Origin: Acidimicrobiia bacterium
GTDB taxonomy: Bacteria; Actinomycetota; Acidimicrobiia; Spongiisociales; UBA5794
Direction of reading: 5' to 3'
DNA length: 41,487 nucleotides
Assembly (NCBI GenBank): GCA_036396535.1
Contig: DASWKR010000044.1
Span: 1 to 41,487, forward strand
This document shows, one piece after another, positions 13,879 to 23,330 of the stretch. Positions within the stretch are counted from its first letter, which is position 1. Each line of letters starts with the position of its first letter. A program made the translations under genes and the position numbers. The notes beneath the pieces are model-generated. The model was not told the origin of the DNA. It saw only the letters and a list, made by a program, of their open reading frames with translations, and did not search any database.

Positions 13879-16215
13879 TCAGCGCAGCAGCTTGCCCCAC
13901 CCCGAGACGTCGAACTCGCCCGAGGCGGAGACCGCCTGCCAGAGACGCCGCTTGCCGTTCGAAAACGCCACGACGTCGAGGACCCCGTCACCGTTCACGT
14001 GAGCGGCGGCCAGCTCGCTCACGCCCCCCTGCCGGGGCACCTTGCCCCGGTGCCTCTTGACGAAGTGGTCGCCCGCCGACCGCATCACCTTGAGCTTGCG
14101 ATTTCCGCCGGTGAACGTGACGATGTCGTCCCTCCCGTCGCCTGTCACGTCGGCGACGACTGCGTGCCTGACGTTCTGCCCGGGGTTCGAGAGACGCACC
14201 CAGGTGGCCGGCTCGGTCCCGGTCTTCCCCTTCCGTCCCTCGACGACCCACCAGCGGCCCGTCGTCGCCGCGTAGGCGGCCACGTCGTCGCGCCCGTTCC
14301 CGTCGAAGTCGCCGACCAGGACGTGTTGCCACGGACCGGCCTGCGGCAGCCGGCTCCACGTGCGCGGCGTGAACGACGTCCCGTCCGAGAACAAGGCGAT
14401 GAGGTCCCCGGTGTTGCCGTCGACGTGGACGATGTCGTCGCGCCCGTTCCCGTCGAAGTCTCCGACGACCACGTCGCTCCAATTCGGTGATTGGACGACG
14501 AAGTCGTACCAAACGGCCGAATCGAAATGATCTCCCCGTGAGGTGAAGACCCGCCAGGTCGTCTCGGCTGCCAGGTAGTCGGCGATGTCGTCCCGCCCGT
14601 CGCCGTCGAAGTCACCGACGACGCCCTTGCTCCAGTTGCCGGCGCCGTGTGCCCCCCAAACGGAGAAGGCGAAGCGGCCTGCCTCGGCGACGCCGACGCG
14701 CCACTTCGAGTCGGATCGGTAGGCGGCGACGTCGTCCCGTCCGTCGCCGTTGAAGTCCCCCGTGAGGAGTTGCTGCCATCCTGTGTCGGATTCGTGGTTC
14801 GCCCATGCCTCGAACGGCTGGCCGCCACCCACCCACCACGAAGCGTTCCACCCGAGCATCAGCCCAGCTTCGCTGCGGCCGTCCCCGTCGTAGTCGCCGA
14901 CGAGTGCCTCGATATGTCCGTACCGCAGCTTGTTGATGTGCCTGCCGCGCAGGGCGAGGAGACCCATCATGTCGGCACCGCTGCGTTGCAGGACGACCCG
15001 TGATCCGCTCATTGCGCCATGGATGTCGATTCGTTTCGGCGTTCCGGACGCGAACCGCTCCACGATCTCCATCCCGTCGACCCGGTCCAGGCCGAGCGCA
15101 GCCGCCAGCTCGACCTCGGAGAACGTGTAGGTCCACGACGAGTGCGGGTTCCCGACGGCTGGGCTCACCGCCCACGGATCGGGCCTGCTGCGAAGGTACG
15201 GGAGCGGGTTGCCGCCCCAGATGTCCTCGTTGTTCTCCGTGGCGCCTCCGGACGACGACGAGTAGAAGGCGGACACGATCCCGCTGCCCCCCGCCTGTGG
15301 ATGCGTGACGACGAATCCGCTGGTGTCGTCGACCGCCGCCTTCCAGTCGTCGAAATGAGACGCCTGCTCGTGGGACCAGCCGACGTAGCTCTGGTCGACG
15401 ATCGTCGAGTACATGTGGCACCAGCACTGTTCCTTGCGGGTCTGCGAGAACTGGCTCTCGGCGCCGTGACCGAGCGCCCTGCTGGCGGCGTAGCTCCGGG
15501 CGGCCATCACTTGCGCCTCGAGCGCCTGGCGTGGCCAGGACAGCGGGACCTCGGCGAGCCCGTACAGGTACGCATCCACGGCGATCTCGAGCGACACCTG
15601 CACCGATTCGCCCCCGTTCGGCGTCCGGATGTTCACGACCCCGCGGCCGAACGTGTCGCGGCCGGTGCCGACCCCGTCGACCTGTACCTTGCCCCCGGAA
15701 GGGGAGAGGCCCCGGATCGAGGCCTTGCACGGGCCCGGGCCGGACACGGCTTGGCCGTCTCGTTTGAAGCGGCACGTCCCATTGGCCCTGACCTCGAATT
15801 GCCACGTCTCTCCGGGCGACGCCGTCCATTGGCAGCCGCCTTCCCCGGCGTGGCACACCGTCACCGGTCCTCCGGTCGCCGAGAACGTGAAGGAGGTTTG
15901 GCCTCGCAGCAGGCTGATCCAGAGCGGGTCGTCGTCTGCTCGCAGAAAGTTCGAGGTCGAGACGCGGTCGGCGATCCTCCCGGTCGACGAGCCGGTGTAG
16001 TAGTAGGCGAGGATCTGTTCTGCCGACCTGCCGTCGAGTGCCTGGCCGAGCGCCCCGTACTGTGACATTCCGATGCCGTGACCCCAGCCGGCTCCCTCCA
16101 TGGCGACCTCGCCGGGTGTCGGGGCCTGCTTCGCCCCTGCGTTCGGCACGACACCGACGGCGACCCCGAGGGCCAGCCAGGCCGCGGCGGCACGGAGGAT
16201 CCATCGCCGATTCAT
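13879..16215 (-). CDS. Secreted SpoIID/LytB-domain protein with VCBS/FG-GAP repeats
   Basis: A 778-residue exported protein. MNRRWILRAAAAWLALGVAV followed by GVVPNAGA-KQ is a clear signal peptide, which is why I chose ATG 16215 rather than GTG 16254. Residues of about 35-430 form the SpoIID/LytB region: MEGAGWGHGIGMSQYGA, then EVPLSWPRQALEAQVMAARSYAAS and SSSSGGATENNEDIWGG; this family binds or cuts peptidoglycan glycan strands. The rest has seven calcium-binding beta-propeller blades of the type GDFDGDGRDD (for example GDYDGDGRSEA, GDFNGDGRDDVAAY, GDFDGNGRDDIVHV). Two cysteines in QCWCHMY may pair outside the cell. It is probably a wall-remodelling or wall-bound protein. It is divergent from the sulfate activation operon. 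Confidence 0.88.
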   Translation of the reverse strand: MNRRWILRAAAAWLALGVAVGVVPNAGAKQAPTPGEVAMEGAGWGHGIGMSQYGALGQALDGRSAEQILAYYYTGSSTGRIADRVSTSNFLRADDDPLWISLLRGQTSFTFSATGGPVTVCHAGEGGCQWTASPGETWQFEVRANGTCRFKRDGQAVSGPGPCKASIRGLSPSGGKVQVDGVGTGRDTFGRGVVNIRTPNGGESVQVSLEIAVDAYLYGLAEVPLSWPRQALEAQVMAARSYAASRALGHGAESQFSQTRKEQCWCHMYSTIVDQSYVGWSHEQASHFDDWKAAVDDTSGFVVTHPQAGGSGIVSAFYSSSSGGATENNEDIWGGNPLPYLRSRPDPWAVSPAVGNPHSSWTYTFSEVELAAALGLDRVDGMEIVERFASGTPKRIDIHGAMSGSRVVLQRSGADMMGLLALRGRHINKLRYGHIEALVGDYDGDGRSEAGLMLGWNASWWVGGGQPFEAWANHESDTGWQQLLTGDFNGDGRDDVAAYRSDSKWRVGVAEAGRFAFSVWGAHGAGNWSKGVVGDFDGDGRDDIADYLAAETTWRVFTSRGDHFDSAVWYDFVVQSPNWSDVVVGDFDGNGRDDIVHVDGNTGDLIALFSDGTSFTPRTWSRLPQAGPWQHVLVGDFDGNGRDDVAAYAATTGRWWVVEGRKGKTGTEPATWVRLSNPGQNVRHAVVADVTGDGRDDIVTFTGGNRKLKVMRSAGDHFVKRHRGKVPRQGGVSELAAAHVNGDGVLDVVAFSNGKRRLWQAVSASGEFDVSGWGKLLR

Positions 16216-16271
16216 CTCGGCGCCCCAGCGCAGACCGCCTCCGCCCATGACCACAAACGTACGCGGCGAGG

Positions 16272-16301
16272 TTGTTCAATGCCCGACGAGGCCGATATCA
16301 T
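16272..16301 (+). promoter_or_regulatory. Candidate promoter for the sulfate activation operon
   Basis: TTGTTC at 16272-16277 and TATCAT at 16296-16301 with an 18-bp spacer, about 80 bp upstream of the Sat-CysC start, in the gap shared with the divergent SpoIID gene. I saw no known riboswitch in the leader. Confidence 0.4.
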
Positions 16302-16382
16302 GAATGCTCGACGTGCGGCCAGGCGCGTCTCGATCTCTTTCCCGGATCCAATCGAACCTCGCTCGTCACAAGGAGCTTCAAC

Positions 16383-18104
16383 GTGCCCGAATTGATCCAG
16401 CCCCACGGTGGAACGCTCGTCGACCTCGTCGTCGACGAGAGCAGGGCGGCGGCGCTCAAGGAGGGCTCCCGCGACTTCCCATCGTGGGACCTCACCGAGC
16501 GTCAGGTCTGCGACCTGGAGCTCCTCATGAACGGGGCGTTCTCGCCTTTGCGTGGCTTCCTGAACCAAGCCGACTACGACTCCGTGGTCGCCGGTATGCG
16601 CCTGGCGGATGGCACCTTGTGGTCGATGCCGATCACCCTCGACGTGACCGAGGAGATGGCGTCCACGCTCGAAGCTGGATCGACGCTGGCGCTGCGGGAC
16701 AACGAGGGCGTGATGCTCGCCGTCATGACCGTCGAGGACGTATGGCGTCCCGACAGGGAGAAGGAAGCAGCGCAGGTGTTCGGCTCGACGAACGGCGAGC
16801 ACCCGGGGATCGATCATCTCCTCAACAACACTCACCCGTTCTATGTCGGCGGGACTGTCGAGGGCCTTCAGCTTCCCGTCCACCATGATTTCCACGAGCT
16901 CAGGAAGACCCCGGCCGAGGTGAGAGCGGAATTCGTCGCCGAAGGATGGAACAAGGTGGTTGCGTTCCAGACGAGGAACCCGATGCACAGGGCCCACGTC
17001 GAGCTGACCATGCGTGCCGCAGACGAGACGGGGGCGAAGCTGCTGATCCACCCGGTCGTCGGCATGACCAAGCCGGGCGACGTCGACCACTACACCCGCG
17101 TCAGGGTCTACGAGGCGATCGCCCATCGCTACCCCGAGCACACCGCCGCGCTGTCGCTGCTCAACCTGGCGATGCGGATGGGCGGGCCACGCGAGGCTGT
17201 CTGGCACGCCATCATCCGCAAGAACCACGGCGTCACGCATCTCATCGTCGGACGCGATCACGCCGGGCCCGGCAGCGACTCGAGCGGTACCCCGTTCTAC
17301 GGCCCGTACGACGCCCAAGACCTCGTGCGCGAGCACGAGGAGGAGCTCGGGGTCGCCATGGTGCCGTTCAAGATGATGGTCTACGTCCCCGACCAGGACA
17401 TCTACCTGCCGATCGACGAGGTTCCCGACGGCATCGACACCCTGAGCATCTCGGGCACCCAGCTCCGCGAGAAGCTCGCCGACGGCAGCGACATCCCGGA
17501 GTGGTTCACGTATCCGGAGGTGGTCAGCGAGCTGCGTAGGACCCATCCACCGCTCAGCGAGCAGGGTTTCACCGTGTTCTTCACCGGTCTCTCCGGTTCC
17601 GGGAAGTCGACGATCGCCAATGCGCTCCTCGTCAAGCTGCTGCAGCGGGGCGGCCGCACCGTCTCGATGCTCGACGGCGACATCGTTCGTAAGAACCTCT
17701 CGAAGGGCCTCGGCTTCTCGAAGGAGGACAGGGACACGAACATCCTCCGCATCGGTTACGTTGCGTCCGAGATCACCAAGGCGGGCGGGATCGCCATCTG
17801 TGCCCCGATCGCGCCGTACGCATCGACCCGAGCCGAGAACCGCAGGGTCATCTCGGAGGTGGGTGGTTACATCCTCGTGTACGTTGCGACACCCCTCGAG
17901 GTGTGCGAGGAGCGCGACCGCAAGGGACTGTATGCCAAGGCGCGTGCCGGCATCATCAAGGAGTTCACCGGAATCTCGGACCCGTACGAGGAGCCGGAGG
18001 ATGCCGACATCGTGATCCACACGACCGAGGTGGAACCGGAGACGGCCGCCGAGCGGATCATCGCCCTCCTCGTAGAGCGCGGGTACCTGACGGCAGGCGA
18101 CTGA
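16383..18104 (+). CDS. Bifunctional sulfate adenylyltransferase / adenylylsulfate kinase
   Basis: A 573-residue fusion that makes APS from ATP and sulfate and then PAPS from APS and ATP. Residues 1-385 are ATP sulfurylase of the monomeric type (Sat), with the PUA-like N-terminus, the active-site QTRNPMHRAHVELT and GRDHAGPG loops, and ISGTQLREKL. From about residue 395 the APS kinase (CysC) domain begins: P-loop GLSGSGKST, LDGDIVRKNLSKGLGFSKEDRDTN, and the lid region. All catalytic motifs look intact in both halves. The GTG start at 16383 follows AAGGAG at 16369-16374. The stop overlaps the cysQ start (TGATG). The pair feeds assimilatory sulfate reduction or sulfotransferases, none of which lies in the window. 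Confidence 0.93.
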   Translation: MPELIQPHGGTLVDLVVDESRAAALKEGSRDFPSWDLTERQVCDLELLMNGAFSPLRGFLNQADYDSVVAGMRLADGTLWSMPITLDVTEEMASTLEAGSTLALRDNEGVMLAVMTVEDVWRPDREKEAAQVFGSTNGEHPGIDHLLNNTHPFYVGGTVEGLQLPVHHDFHELRKTPAEVRAEFVAEGWNKVVAFQTRNPMHRAHVELTMRAADETGAKLLIHPVVGMTKPGDVDHYTRVRVYEAIAHRYPEHTAALSLLNLAMRMGGPREAVWHAIIRKNHGVTHLIVGRDHAGPGSDSSGTPFYGPYDAQDLVREHEEELGVAMVPFKMMVYVPDQDIYLPIDEVPDGIDTLSISGTQLREKLADGSDIPEWFTYPEVVSELRRTHPPLSEQGFTVFFTGLSGSGKSTIANALLVKLLQRGGRTVSMLDGDIVRKNLSKGLGFSKEDRDTNILRIGYVASEITKAGGIAICAPIAPYASTRAENRRVISEVGGYILVYVATPLEVCEERDRKGLYAKARAGIIKEFTGISDPYEEPEDADIVIHTTEVEPETAAERIIALLVERGYLTAGD

Positions 18105-18895
18105 TGGGGCGCCTCACGGCCGAGGACGACATCGCCAGGATCGAGGCGGCGCTCGATGGCGCCGCCGAGGCCCTCGCCCCGTTCACGCCCGGCGAGATCT
18201 CTGCTCGCATGAAACACGGAGACGATCCTGTCACCGCCGCCGATCTCGCCGTGGACGCCGTCCTTGGCGAGCTGCTGCCGCGCACCGGCGAAGGGTGGCT
18301 GTCGGAGGAGACCGCCGACGATCCCGCCAGGCTCGGGTGCCGCAGGGTTTGGGTCGTCGATCCGGTGGACGGCACCAGGGAGTTCGTCATGGGGATCCCG
18401 GAGTGGTGCGTATCGGTCGGCCTGGTCGTCGATGGGAGGCCGGTTGCCGGGGGAATACTCAACCTTGCCGCGGGCCACAGGATCGTTGGCTCCGTCGACG
18501 ACGGCGTCACCCTCAACGGGCGTCCGGTTGCCGTGCAGCCGCGGCGATCGATCCTCGGGGCTCTCGTGCTCGCATCGAGGAGCGAGGTGAAGCGAGGAGA
18601 GTGGGAGGCGTTCTGGAAGTCGCCCGTCTCGATCCGCAACATGGGCTCAGTCGCCTACAAGCTCGGATGCGTGGGCGCCGGGCTGGCGGATGCGACGTGG
18701 ACGCTCGTCCCCAAGCACGAGTGGGACGTCGCCGCCGGGGCGGCCCTCGTGGTGGCGTCCGGCGGAGAGGTCTTCGGGCTCGACTACGAGCCCGTCGTGT
18801 TCAACCAGCCGTCGCCGAAGCTGGCCGGCTTCATCGCCACGTCACCGGGCCTCGATGGGCCCGTCAAGGAGCTGCTGGCGGGCTTCGTCGGCTGA
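18104..18895 (+). CDS. cysQ: Inositol monophosphatase-family 3'(2'),5'-bisphosphate nucleotidase (CysQ)
   Basis: A 263-residue magnesium-dependent phosphatase that removes the 3'-phosphate of PAP (and PAPS), recycling the by-product of PAPS use. Family motifs are complete: DPVTAADLAVD, EETAD (metal glutamates), WVVDPVDGTREFVMG and the C-terminal WDVAAGAALV. ATG 18104 overlaps the stop of the Sat-CysC fusion in TGATG, so it is almost certainly co-translated with the enzyme that makes its substrate; this context favours CysQ over inositol- or histidinol-phosphatase. Length is normal for the family. Confidence 0.88.
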   Translation: MGRLTAEDDIARIEAALDGAAEALAPFTPGEISARMKHGDDPVTAADLAVDAVLGELLPRTGEGWLSEETADDPARLGCRRVWVVDPVDGTREFVMGIPEWCVSVGLVVDGRPVAGGILNLAAGHRIVGSVDDGVTLNGRPVAVQPRRSILGALVLASRSEVKRGEWEAFWKSPVSIRNMGSVAYKLGCVGAGLADATWTLVPKHEWDVAAGAALVVASGGEVFGLDYEPVVFNQPSPKLAGFIATSPGLDGPVKELLAGFVG

Positions 18896-18965
18896 GTGGC
18901 TGCCGCCCGACGCTCCACTCGAGAGGAGCCCCCCTCGCGTGGCGTATCGAGAGAATGGAACCAAA

Positions 18966-19766
18966 ATGACGCTCCCGCCGAATAGAGAGACGATGACGAT
19001 CGAGCAGCCACGCAAGAGATCCCGCCTCAAGGTCATCGCCGTCGTCGGGCTCGTCGCCCTCGTGATCGGCGGCTACGGGCTCTACAGGTACTTCTCCGGC
19101 GACGCCCCGGACCCCGTGGACCTCGACCGGACGGTCGCGGCCGTCACCACGACCGTCGCCGATGGGTCGACGACGACGCCCGCCGATGGATCGGCGACGA
19201 CGCTCGCCGATGGAGGCGTCGAAGGGAGCTGGACGGTCGACACCTCGATCGGCGACTTCGCCTTCGACGACGCCACCGCGTCGTTCGCCGGCTTCCGCGT
19301 CGACGAGGAGCTTGCCGGGATCGGCGCTGCCGAGGCGGTCGGCCGCACGCCCGAGGTGTCTGGTTCGATCGAGATCACCGGAACGACGCTGCAAGCCGCC
19401 ACGATCGAGGCCGACCTCACCGCCATCGTCAGCAACGAGCCGCGACGTGAGGCCGCCATCCAGCGTGCCCTCGACACGTCGACCAATCCGCTGGCGACGT
19501 TCACGCTCACGTCACCCGTCGATTTCGGCGAGGCAGCCGCCACGGGCGCAAGGATCTCCGTCACCGCGGTCGGAGACCTCACCGTGAATGGGGTGACGAA
19601 CCCTGTCGAGATCCCCATCGAGGCGCAGCTGGTCGAGGGCAACATCCTCGTGACGGGGTCGCTGCCCATCGTGTTCGCCGACTACGACGTCACCGCTCCC
19701 AGGGCGCCCATCGTCCTCTCCGTCGCCGACAACGGGACGCTCGAGTTCCAGCTCTGGTTGTCGTAG
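18966..19766 (+). CDS. Membrane-anchored YceI-family protein
   Basis: A 266-residue protein with a basic cytoplasmic start (QPRKRSRLK), one membrane segment at about residues 22-42 (VIAVVGLVALVIGGYGLYRYF), a low-complexity linker rich in T, D and A with three copies of an (S/T)TTxADG-like motif, and a YceI lipocalin-like barrel from about residue 85 (GSWTVDTSIGDFAFDDATASFAGFRVDEEL to the FADYDVTAP and LEFQLWLS end). YceI proteins bind polyisoprenoids in a central pocket. The barrel is probably outside the membrane. The domain differs from the soluble yceI at 29211, which begins GTWTLDPAHTHVGF. It follows cysQ by 70 bp. ATG 18993 is an alternative start. Confidence 0.8.
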   Translation: MTLPPNRETMTIEQPRKRSRLKVIAVVGLVALVIGGYGLYRYFSGDAPDPVDLDRTVAAVTTTVADGSTTTPADGSATTLADGGVEGSWTVDTSIGDFAFDDATASFAGFRVDEELAGIGAAEAVGRTPEVSGSIEITGTTLQAATIEADLTAIVSNEPRREAAIQRALDTSTNPLATFTLTSPVDFGEAAATGARISVTAVGDLTVNGVTNPVEIPIEAQLVEGNILVTGSLPIVFADYDVTAPRAPIVLSVADNGTLEFQLWLS

Positions 19767-19785
19767 TCGTCGAGAGGCAGGTCGC

Positions 19786-22173
19786 TCAGCTCGTGACGGG
19801 CAGCCAGTTGCCTTCGCCGACGAGGCGGAGGTGGAGCAGCCCGGTCGAGGCCTGGTAGAACCACTTCGATCCGCCGCCGTCGAGCTGTCCGAGGCTCCCA
19901 GCCTCCTCACCCCACCACGACGGGATGCTGAACCCGGAGCGGACCGGGATCGCCAGCCGAGCCGCCTTCTTGCTGCCGGTCCCGGGCGAGACCCCGTTGA
20001 CGTAGAGGTTGAAGCTGTCCGGGGTGCCCGTGAGCCACTCGACCTCGTGCTTCCTGTTGCCGACGATCGTGAAGAAGAGGCTGTTGGCGTCGCCCGATCC
20101 GTCGTAAGACTGGCGTTTGCCGTCCGCGCGCGTGACCCGGATCGGCCCCGGCGTCCCGTCGAGCCGGTACACCGAGATGCCGAAGTGGCTCAGGTCGCAC
20201 TCGAATGCGTTCCAGGCGGGCCGGTTCGTGCAACCGCTCGTGTGCATCAACGAGCCCTTGACCACCAGCCGACTGCCGGGGTTGCCCGTCACCGAGCCAT
20301 CCAGATCGGTGAACATGGTCGAGGCGTCGCCGTCCACATACGTCTCGACGTCGGGCAGGAGCACCTTCCGCGAGTTCACGAACTTGGCCTTCTGGACGGC
20401 GTTGGCGGGGCTGATCCAGAACTCGTCGGGGAACAGGCTCGTGAGGGCTCCTGCGTCGCGCAGCCCACTCGGCTCGAAGTTGGCGAACACCACGTTGTTG
20501 ACGCGCATCGGGCCGTCGTAGAACGGGACGCCCCCGAGCTCGGCGTGCTCGTCCCATGGCAGCGGGAGGGAGCGCCCTCCCTTGCCCGTCGGCTCCCAGG
20601 ATGCGGGCTGGCCCTTGTTGTTCGTCTCGGCGACGATGAGCGAGTCCTTCAGGAGCCCGACGTTGTCGCCGGACGGCCCCGACCGGATGTTGGCGAGGTA
20701 GACGCCTCGCCAGTTGTCGGCATAGACGGCGTTCTCGAACTTGGCGCCCGAGAACGTTCGGACCCACATGCCGTAGTGGCGGTTCTTGTACGAAGTGAAG
20801 TCGCGGAATACCGGCCGGACGTGCGGCGAGTCGTTGTCGCCGGGCACCTGGCGCGGGTTGTACCACGTCGTCTCGACGGTGCGGTCCGGTTGCTCTCCAC
20901 CGTCCAGGTAGAGCCCGGTGAAGCCGTTGGAGTGGGCGGTGTTCCCGTCGAAGGTGTCGAGTGGAATCTGTCGCGGCCACATGTCGGGGTCGTAGCTCGG
21001 GCCCAGCGGGTGCTCGGGAAGGCCGCACCAGAAGCCGGCGAAGTCCCCGCCTGCGGCGACGTTGTCCTCGAACACGTTGTCCATGTTCGAGATCCAGTAC
21101 ACGGAGGCATCCGTGTCCGACGGGGTGAGGAGGTTCTGGGCCGCAGGCTCGCGGACGAGGGCGCCGAGGTTGCCGACCAGCTCGTTGCCCGTCTCTGCGG
21201 CGTCCTCGAGATAGAAGCCGTGTCCGAAGGTGTCGAAGCCGACGTTGTCGCGGAACCGCAGGTTGCGGACGGCGTGGAACGAGATGAAGCGGTTGAAGGC
21301 GTGCGAGGTCGCCGTTCTCCTCACATAGCTGTCCCTGGCATTGCCGAACAGGTGGAAGTGGAGTGGGTACCGGCCCAACCTGCCGGCCTGCCCCATCCGC
21401 TTGAAGGCCGCGTCCTCGATCCTGATGACGCTGCCCTGGAGGAACAGCCCATGCCCGCCGATGAGTGAGCTCTCGGAGTCGGCGTTGCCACGGACCGTGA
21501 TGTTGCGGTCGAGGTTCCCGACTTCAGCGCACTCGCTCACCGACCGCTCCTTGTACGTCTCGGCTGCACCGCAGTAGTGCAAGTACTCGAGCGGCTCGTC
21601 GATCGTGACCCGGTTCCCGCTCTTGCCGATGATGGTGACCTCTTCGGCCTGCTCCGGGGCGAAGTCGGTCGAGACGACGACGATCGTGTCCCCGACCTTC
21701 CAATCGTTCGGCTCGAGGCGCAGCTCGGTTGCGCCTCGGGCGGCGGTGTGCGTCAGCCTCACCCACGAGACCTTCTCCTTGCCGTGCAGGTCGAGCCGGC
21801 CTCCGGCCACGGCAAGGAACTTGTCCCCGTAGCCGCCGACGCTCTTCGAGCCGTCCCCCTTGAGGGTGATCGTGACCTTCTTCGTGAACGGGTTCTTGTG
21901 GGTCCCGCACACGAAGGCGCCCGTCTCGGTGACGAGGATCCAGCGCGCCGTGATGTCGACCGACTTCGTACCGCACCTGACCTTCCCGTTGATCGTCAAC
22001 GTCGCCAGGTCGAGGTCGGTGTCCAGGATCGCCGTCGTGCCCTTCGGGATCGTCACGTTGCCGGTAGTGGGGAAGGCATCCGACCAGTCGACGGTGGTGG
22101 CCGCCGACGCCGGTGTCGGGACGAGAATGGCGCCGATCGTCAAGGCGACGGCCAGGATCATGCGATGTCTCAT
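19786..22173 (-). CDS. Secreted G8-domain / beta-helix protein related to CEMIP-TMEM2
   Basis: A 795-residue exported protein. The signal peptide is MRHRMILAVALTIGAILVPT-PASA, followed by a G8 domain at about residues 30-150 (paired beta strands with conserved glycines: GNVTIPKGTTAIL, LTINGKVRCG, WILVTETGAFVCG). A right-handed beta-helix follows with GLFLQGSVIRIEDAAFKRMG, GRYPLHFHLFGN, SYVRRTATSHAFNRFISFHA and GFDTFGHGFYLEDAAETGN. The YPxHFHxxG motif and order of parts recall animal CEMIP/KIAA1199 and TMEM2, which cut or bind hyaluronan. AAGGAG (plus-strand 22178-22183) sets the start. Several cysteines suggest disulfides. A polysaccharide-cleaving or binding role is inferred. It is followed upstream by a LacI gene in the same direction. 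Confidence 0.82.
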   Translation of the reverse strand: MRHRMILAVALTIGAILVPTPASAATTVDWSDAFPTTGNVTIPKGTTAILDTDLDLATLTINGKVRCGTKSVDITARWILVTETGAFVCGTHKNPFTKKVTITLKGDGSKSVGGYGDKFLAVAGGRLDLHGKEKVSWVRLTHTAARGATELRLEPNDWKVGDTIVVVSTDFAPEQAEEVTIIGKSGNRVTIDEPLEYLHYCGAAETYKERSVSECAEVGNLDRNITVRGNADSESSLIGGHGLFLQGSVIRIEDAAFKRMGQAGRLGRYPLHFHLFGNARDSYVRRTATSHAFNRFISFHAVRNLRFRDNVGFDTFGHGFYLEDAAETGNELVGNLGALVREPAAQNLLTPSDTDASVYWISNMDNVFEDNVAAGGDFAGFWCGLPEHPLGPSYDPDMWPRQIPLDTFDGNTAHSNGFTGLYLDGGEQPDRTVETTWYNPRQVPGDNDSPHVRPVFRDFTSYKNRHYGMWVRTFSGAKFENAVYADNWRGVYLANIRSGPSGDNVGLLKDSLIVAETNNKGQPASWEPTGKGGRSLPLPWDEHAELGGVPFYDGPMRVNNVVFANFEPSGLRDAGALTSLFPDEFWISPANAVQKAKFVNSRKVLLPDVETYVDGDASTMFTDLDGSVTGNPGSRLVVKGSLMHTSGCTNRPAWNAFECDLSHFGISVYRLDGTPGPIRVTRADGKRQSYDGSGDANSLFFTIVGNRKHEVEWLTGTPDSFNLYVNGVSPGTGSKKAARLAIPVRSGFSIPSWWGEEAGSLGQLDGGGSKWFYQASTGLLHLRLVGEGNWLPVTS

Positions 22174-22286
22174 GCGGCTCCTTGGGCGCGCCAACCGACA
22201 CTGCGAAGGGGAGTGACTACGCAGAGTAGCCAGAAATGGGTCACATGAGAAGGAGTCGATCGACCCACTGCGCAGCCCCGGTCGAG

Positions 22287-23330
22287 TCAGCCCGGCGCGG
22301 CGGCCGAGGGTGGCGCAGTCGACAGGCGCACCACGAGGGCCGGCTGCAACTCGATCGATTGCGGCGGGTCGCCGTCTCCCCGTCCGTCGGCGATGAGGTC
22401 GAGCAGCACCTCGGCTGCGGCCGCTCCCATCTCCTGGTACGGCACCGCGATCGACGTGAGCGGGGGATCGACCCGGTCGATGAAGGCCATGTCGTTGTAC
22501 CCGGTGACCGAGACGTCGCCGGGGACGGTCCGTCCCGAGGCCTCGAGGGCGTCGTAGCACCCGAGCGCGATCAGGTCGTTGGCGGCGACGATGGCAGTGA
22601 ACGGCACGTCCCTCCCCAGCAACTCCTCGCAGGCCGCCCTGCCGGAGTCGATTCGGAAACCGTTCGCCTGCACGACGAGCGCTTCGTCGGCTGCGAGACC
22701 CTCGGCGGCCACCCAGGCGGCGAATGCCTGGCGGCGTGCCAGGCCGGTCGAGAGGTCGCTCGGTCCGGCGACATGGGCGATGCGCTCGTGCCCGAGTGCC
22801 ACCAGGTGGCGCACGGCGAGCCCGATACCGGAGTTGTCGTCCCCGACGATCGACGGGAAGGCCTGACCGGGTGTGTGCCGATTCACTAGCACGGTGGGGA
22901 TCTGCCTCTCCAGGAGGATCTCGGGCGCTTCGAAGTCGAGATGGGCGCTTGCGATGATCAACCCGTCGACCCGTCGCTCGGCCATGGCGGTCAGCAGCCA
23001 GTGCTCCTTCTCGCGATCACCGTCGTCGTCGACGATCATCAGCGAGTACCCGACGGCGGAGAGGGTCGCCTCGGCCCCGGCGTAGATCGGTGGGAACAAC
23101 GGGTTCTTGACGTCCGGGATGGTCATCCCGATCGTCATGGTGCGGTTCGTGCGCAGCCCTCTGGCGAGCGGGTGCGGGCGATAGCCGAGTCGCTCGGCCA
23201 CCTCGATCACCCTGCCGGCAGTGGCGACGTTGACGGCCGACCTGGTCGCCGGGTTGAGGGCTCGCGAGGCGGTCGACATGTGGACGCCCGCTTCGCGGGC
23301 GACGTCCTTGAGCGTGACCATGCTTGTCAT
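22287..23330 (-). CDS. LacI-family transcriptional regulator
   Basis: A 347-residue regulator. The N-terminal helix-turn-helix and hinge are clear (VTLKDVAREAGVHMSTASRALN, then LGYRPHPLARGLRTNRT), followed by a periplasmic-binding-protein-like sugar domain (IGMTIPDVKNPLFPPIYAGAE, VDGLIIASAHLD, GDDNSGIGLAVRHLVALGHERIAHVAG, FTAIVAANDLIALG, VTGYNDMAFIDRVDPPLTSIAVP). It likely responds to a sugar. The next gene in the same direction encodes the G8 protein, so control of polysaccharide use is plausible. The start is either ATG 23330, within the last copy of a 14-bp repeat, or ATG 23321 at MVTLKD; neither has a Shine-Dalgarno sequence. Confidence 0.88.
   Translation of the reverse strand: MTSMVTLKDVAREAGVHMSTASRALNPATRSAVNVATAGRVIEVAERLGYRPHPLARGLRTNRTMTIGMTIPDVKNPLFPPIYAGAEATLSAVGYSLMIVDDDGDREKEHWLLTAMAERRVDGLIIASAHLDFEAPEILLERQIPTVLVNRHTPGQAFPSIVGDDNSGIGLAVRHLVALGHERIAHVAGPSDLSTGLARRQAFAAWVAAEGLAADEALVVQANGFRIDSGRAACEELLGRDVPFTAIVAANDLIALGCYDALEASGRTVPGDVSVTGYNDMAFIDRVDPPLTSIAVPYQEMGAAAAEVLLDLIADGRGDGDPPQSIELQPALVVRLSTAPPSAAAPG

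Noticed and set aside
22200-22235. GGGAGTGACTAC as a third copy of the men operator
   Set aside because: Only the left half resembles the site; the GATC centre and right arm are absent.
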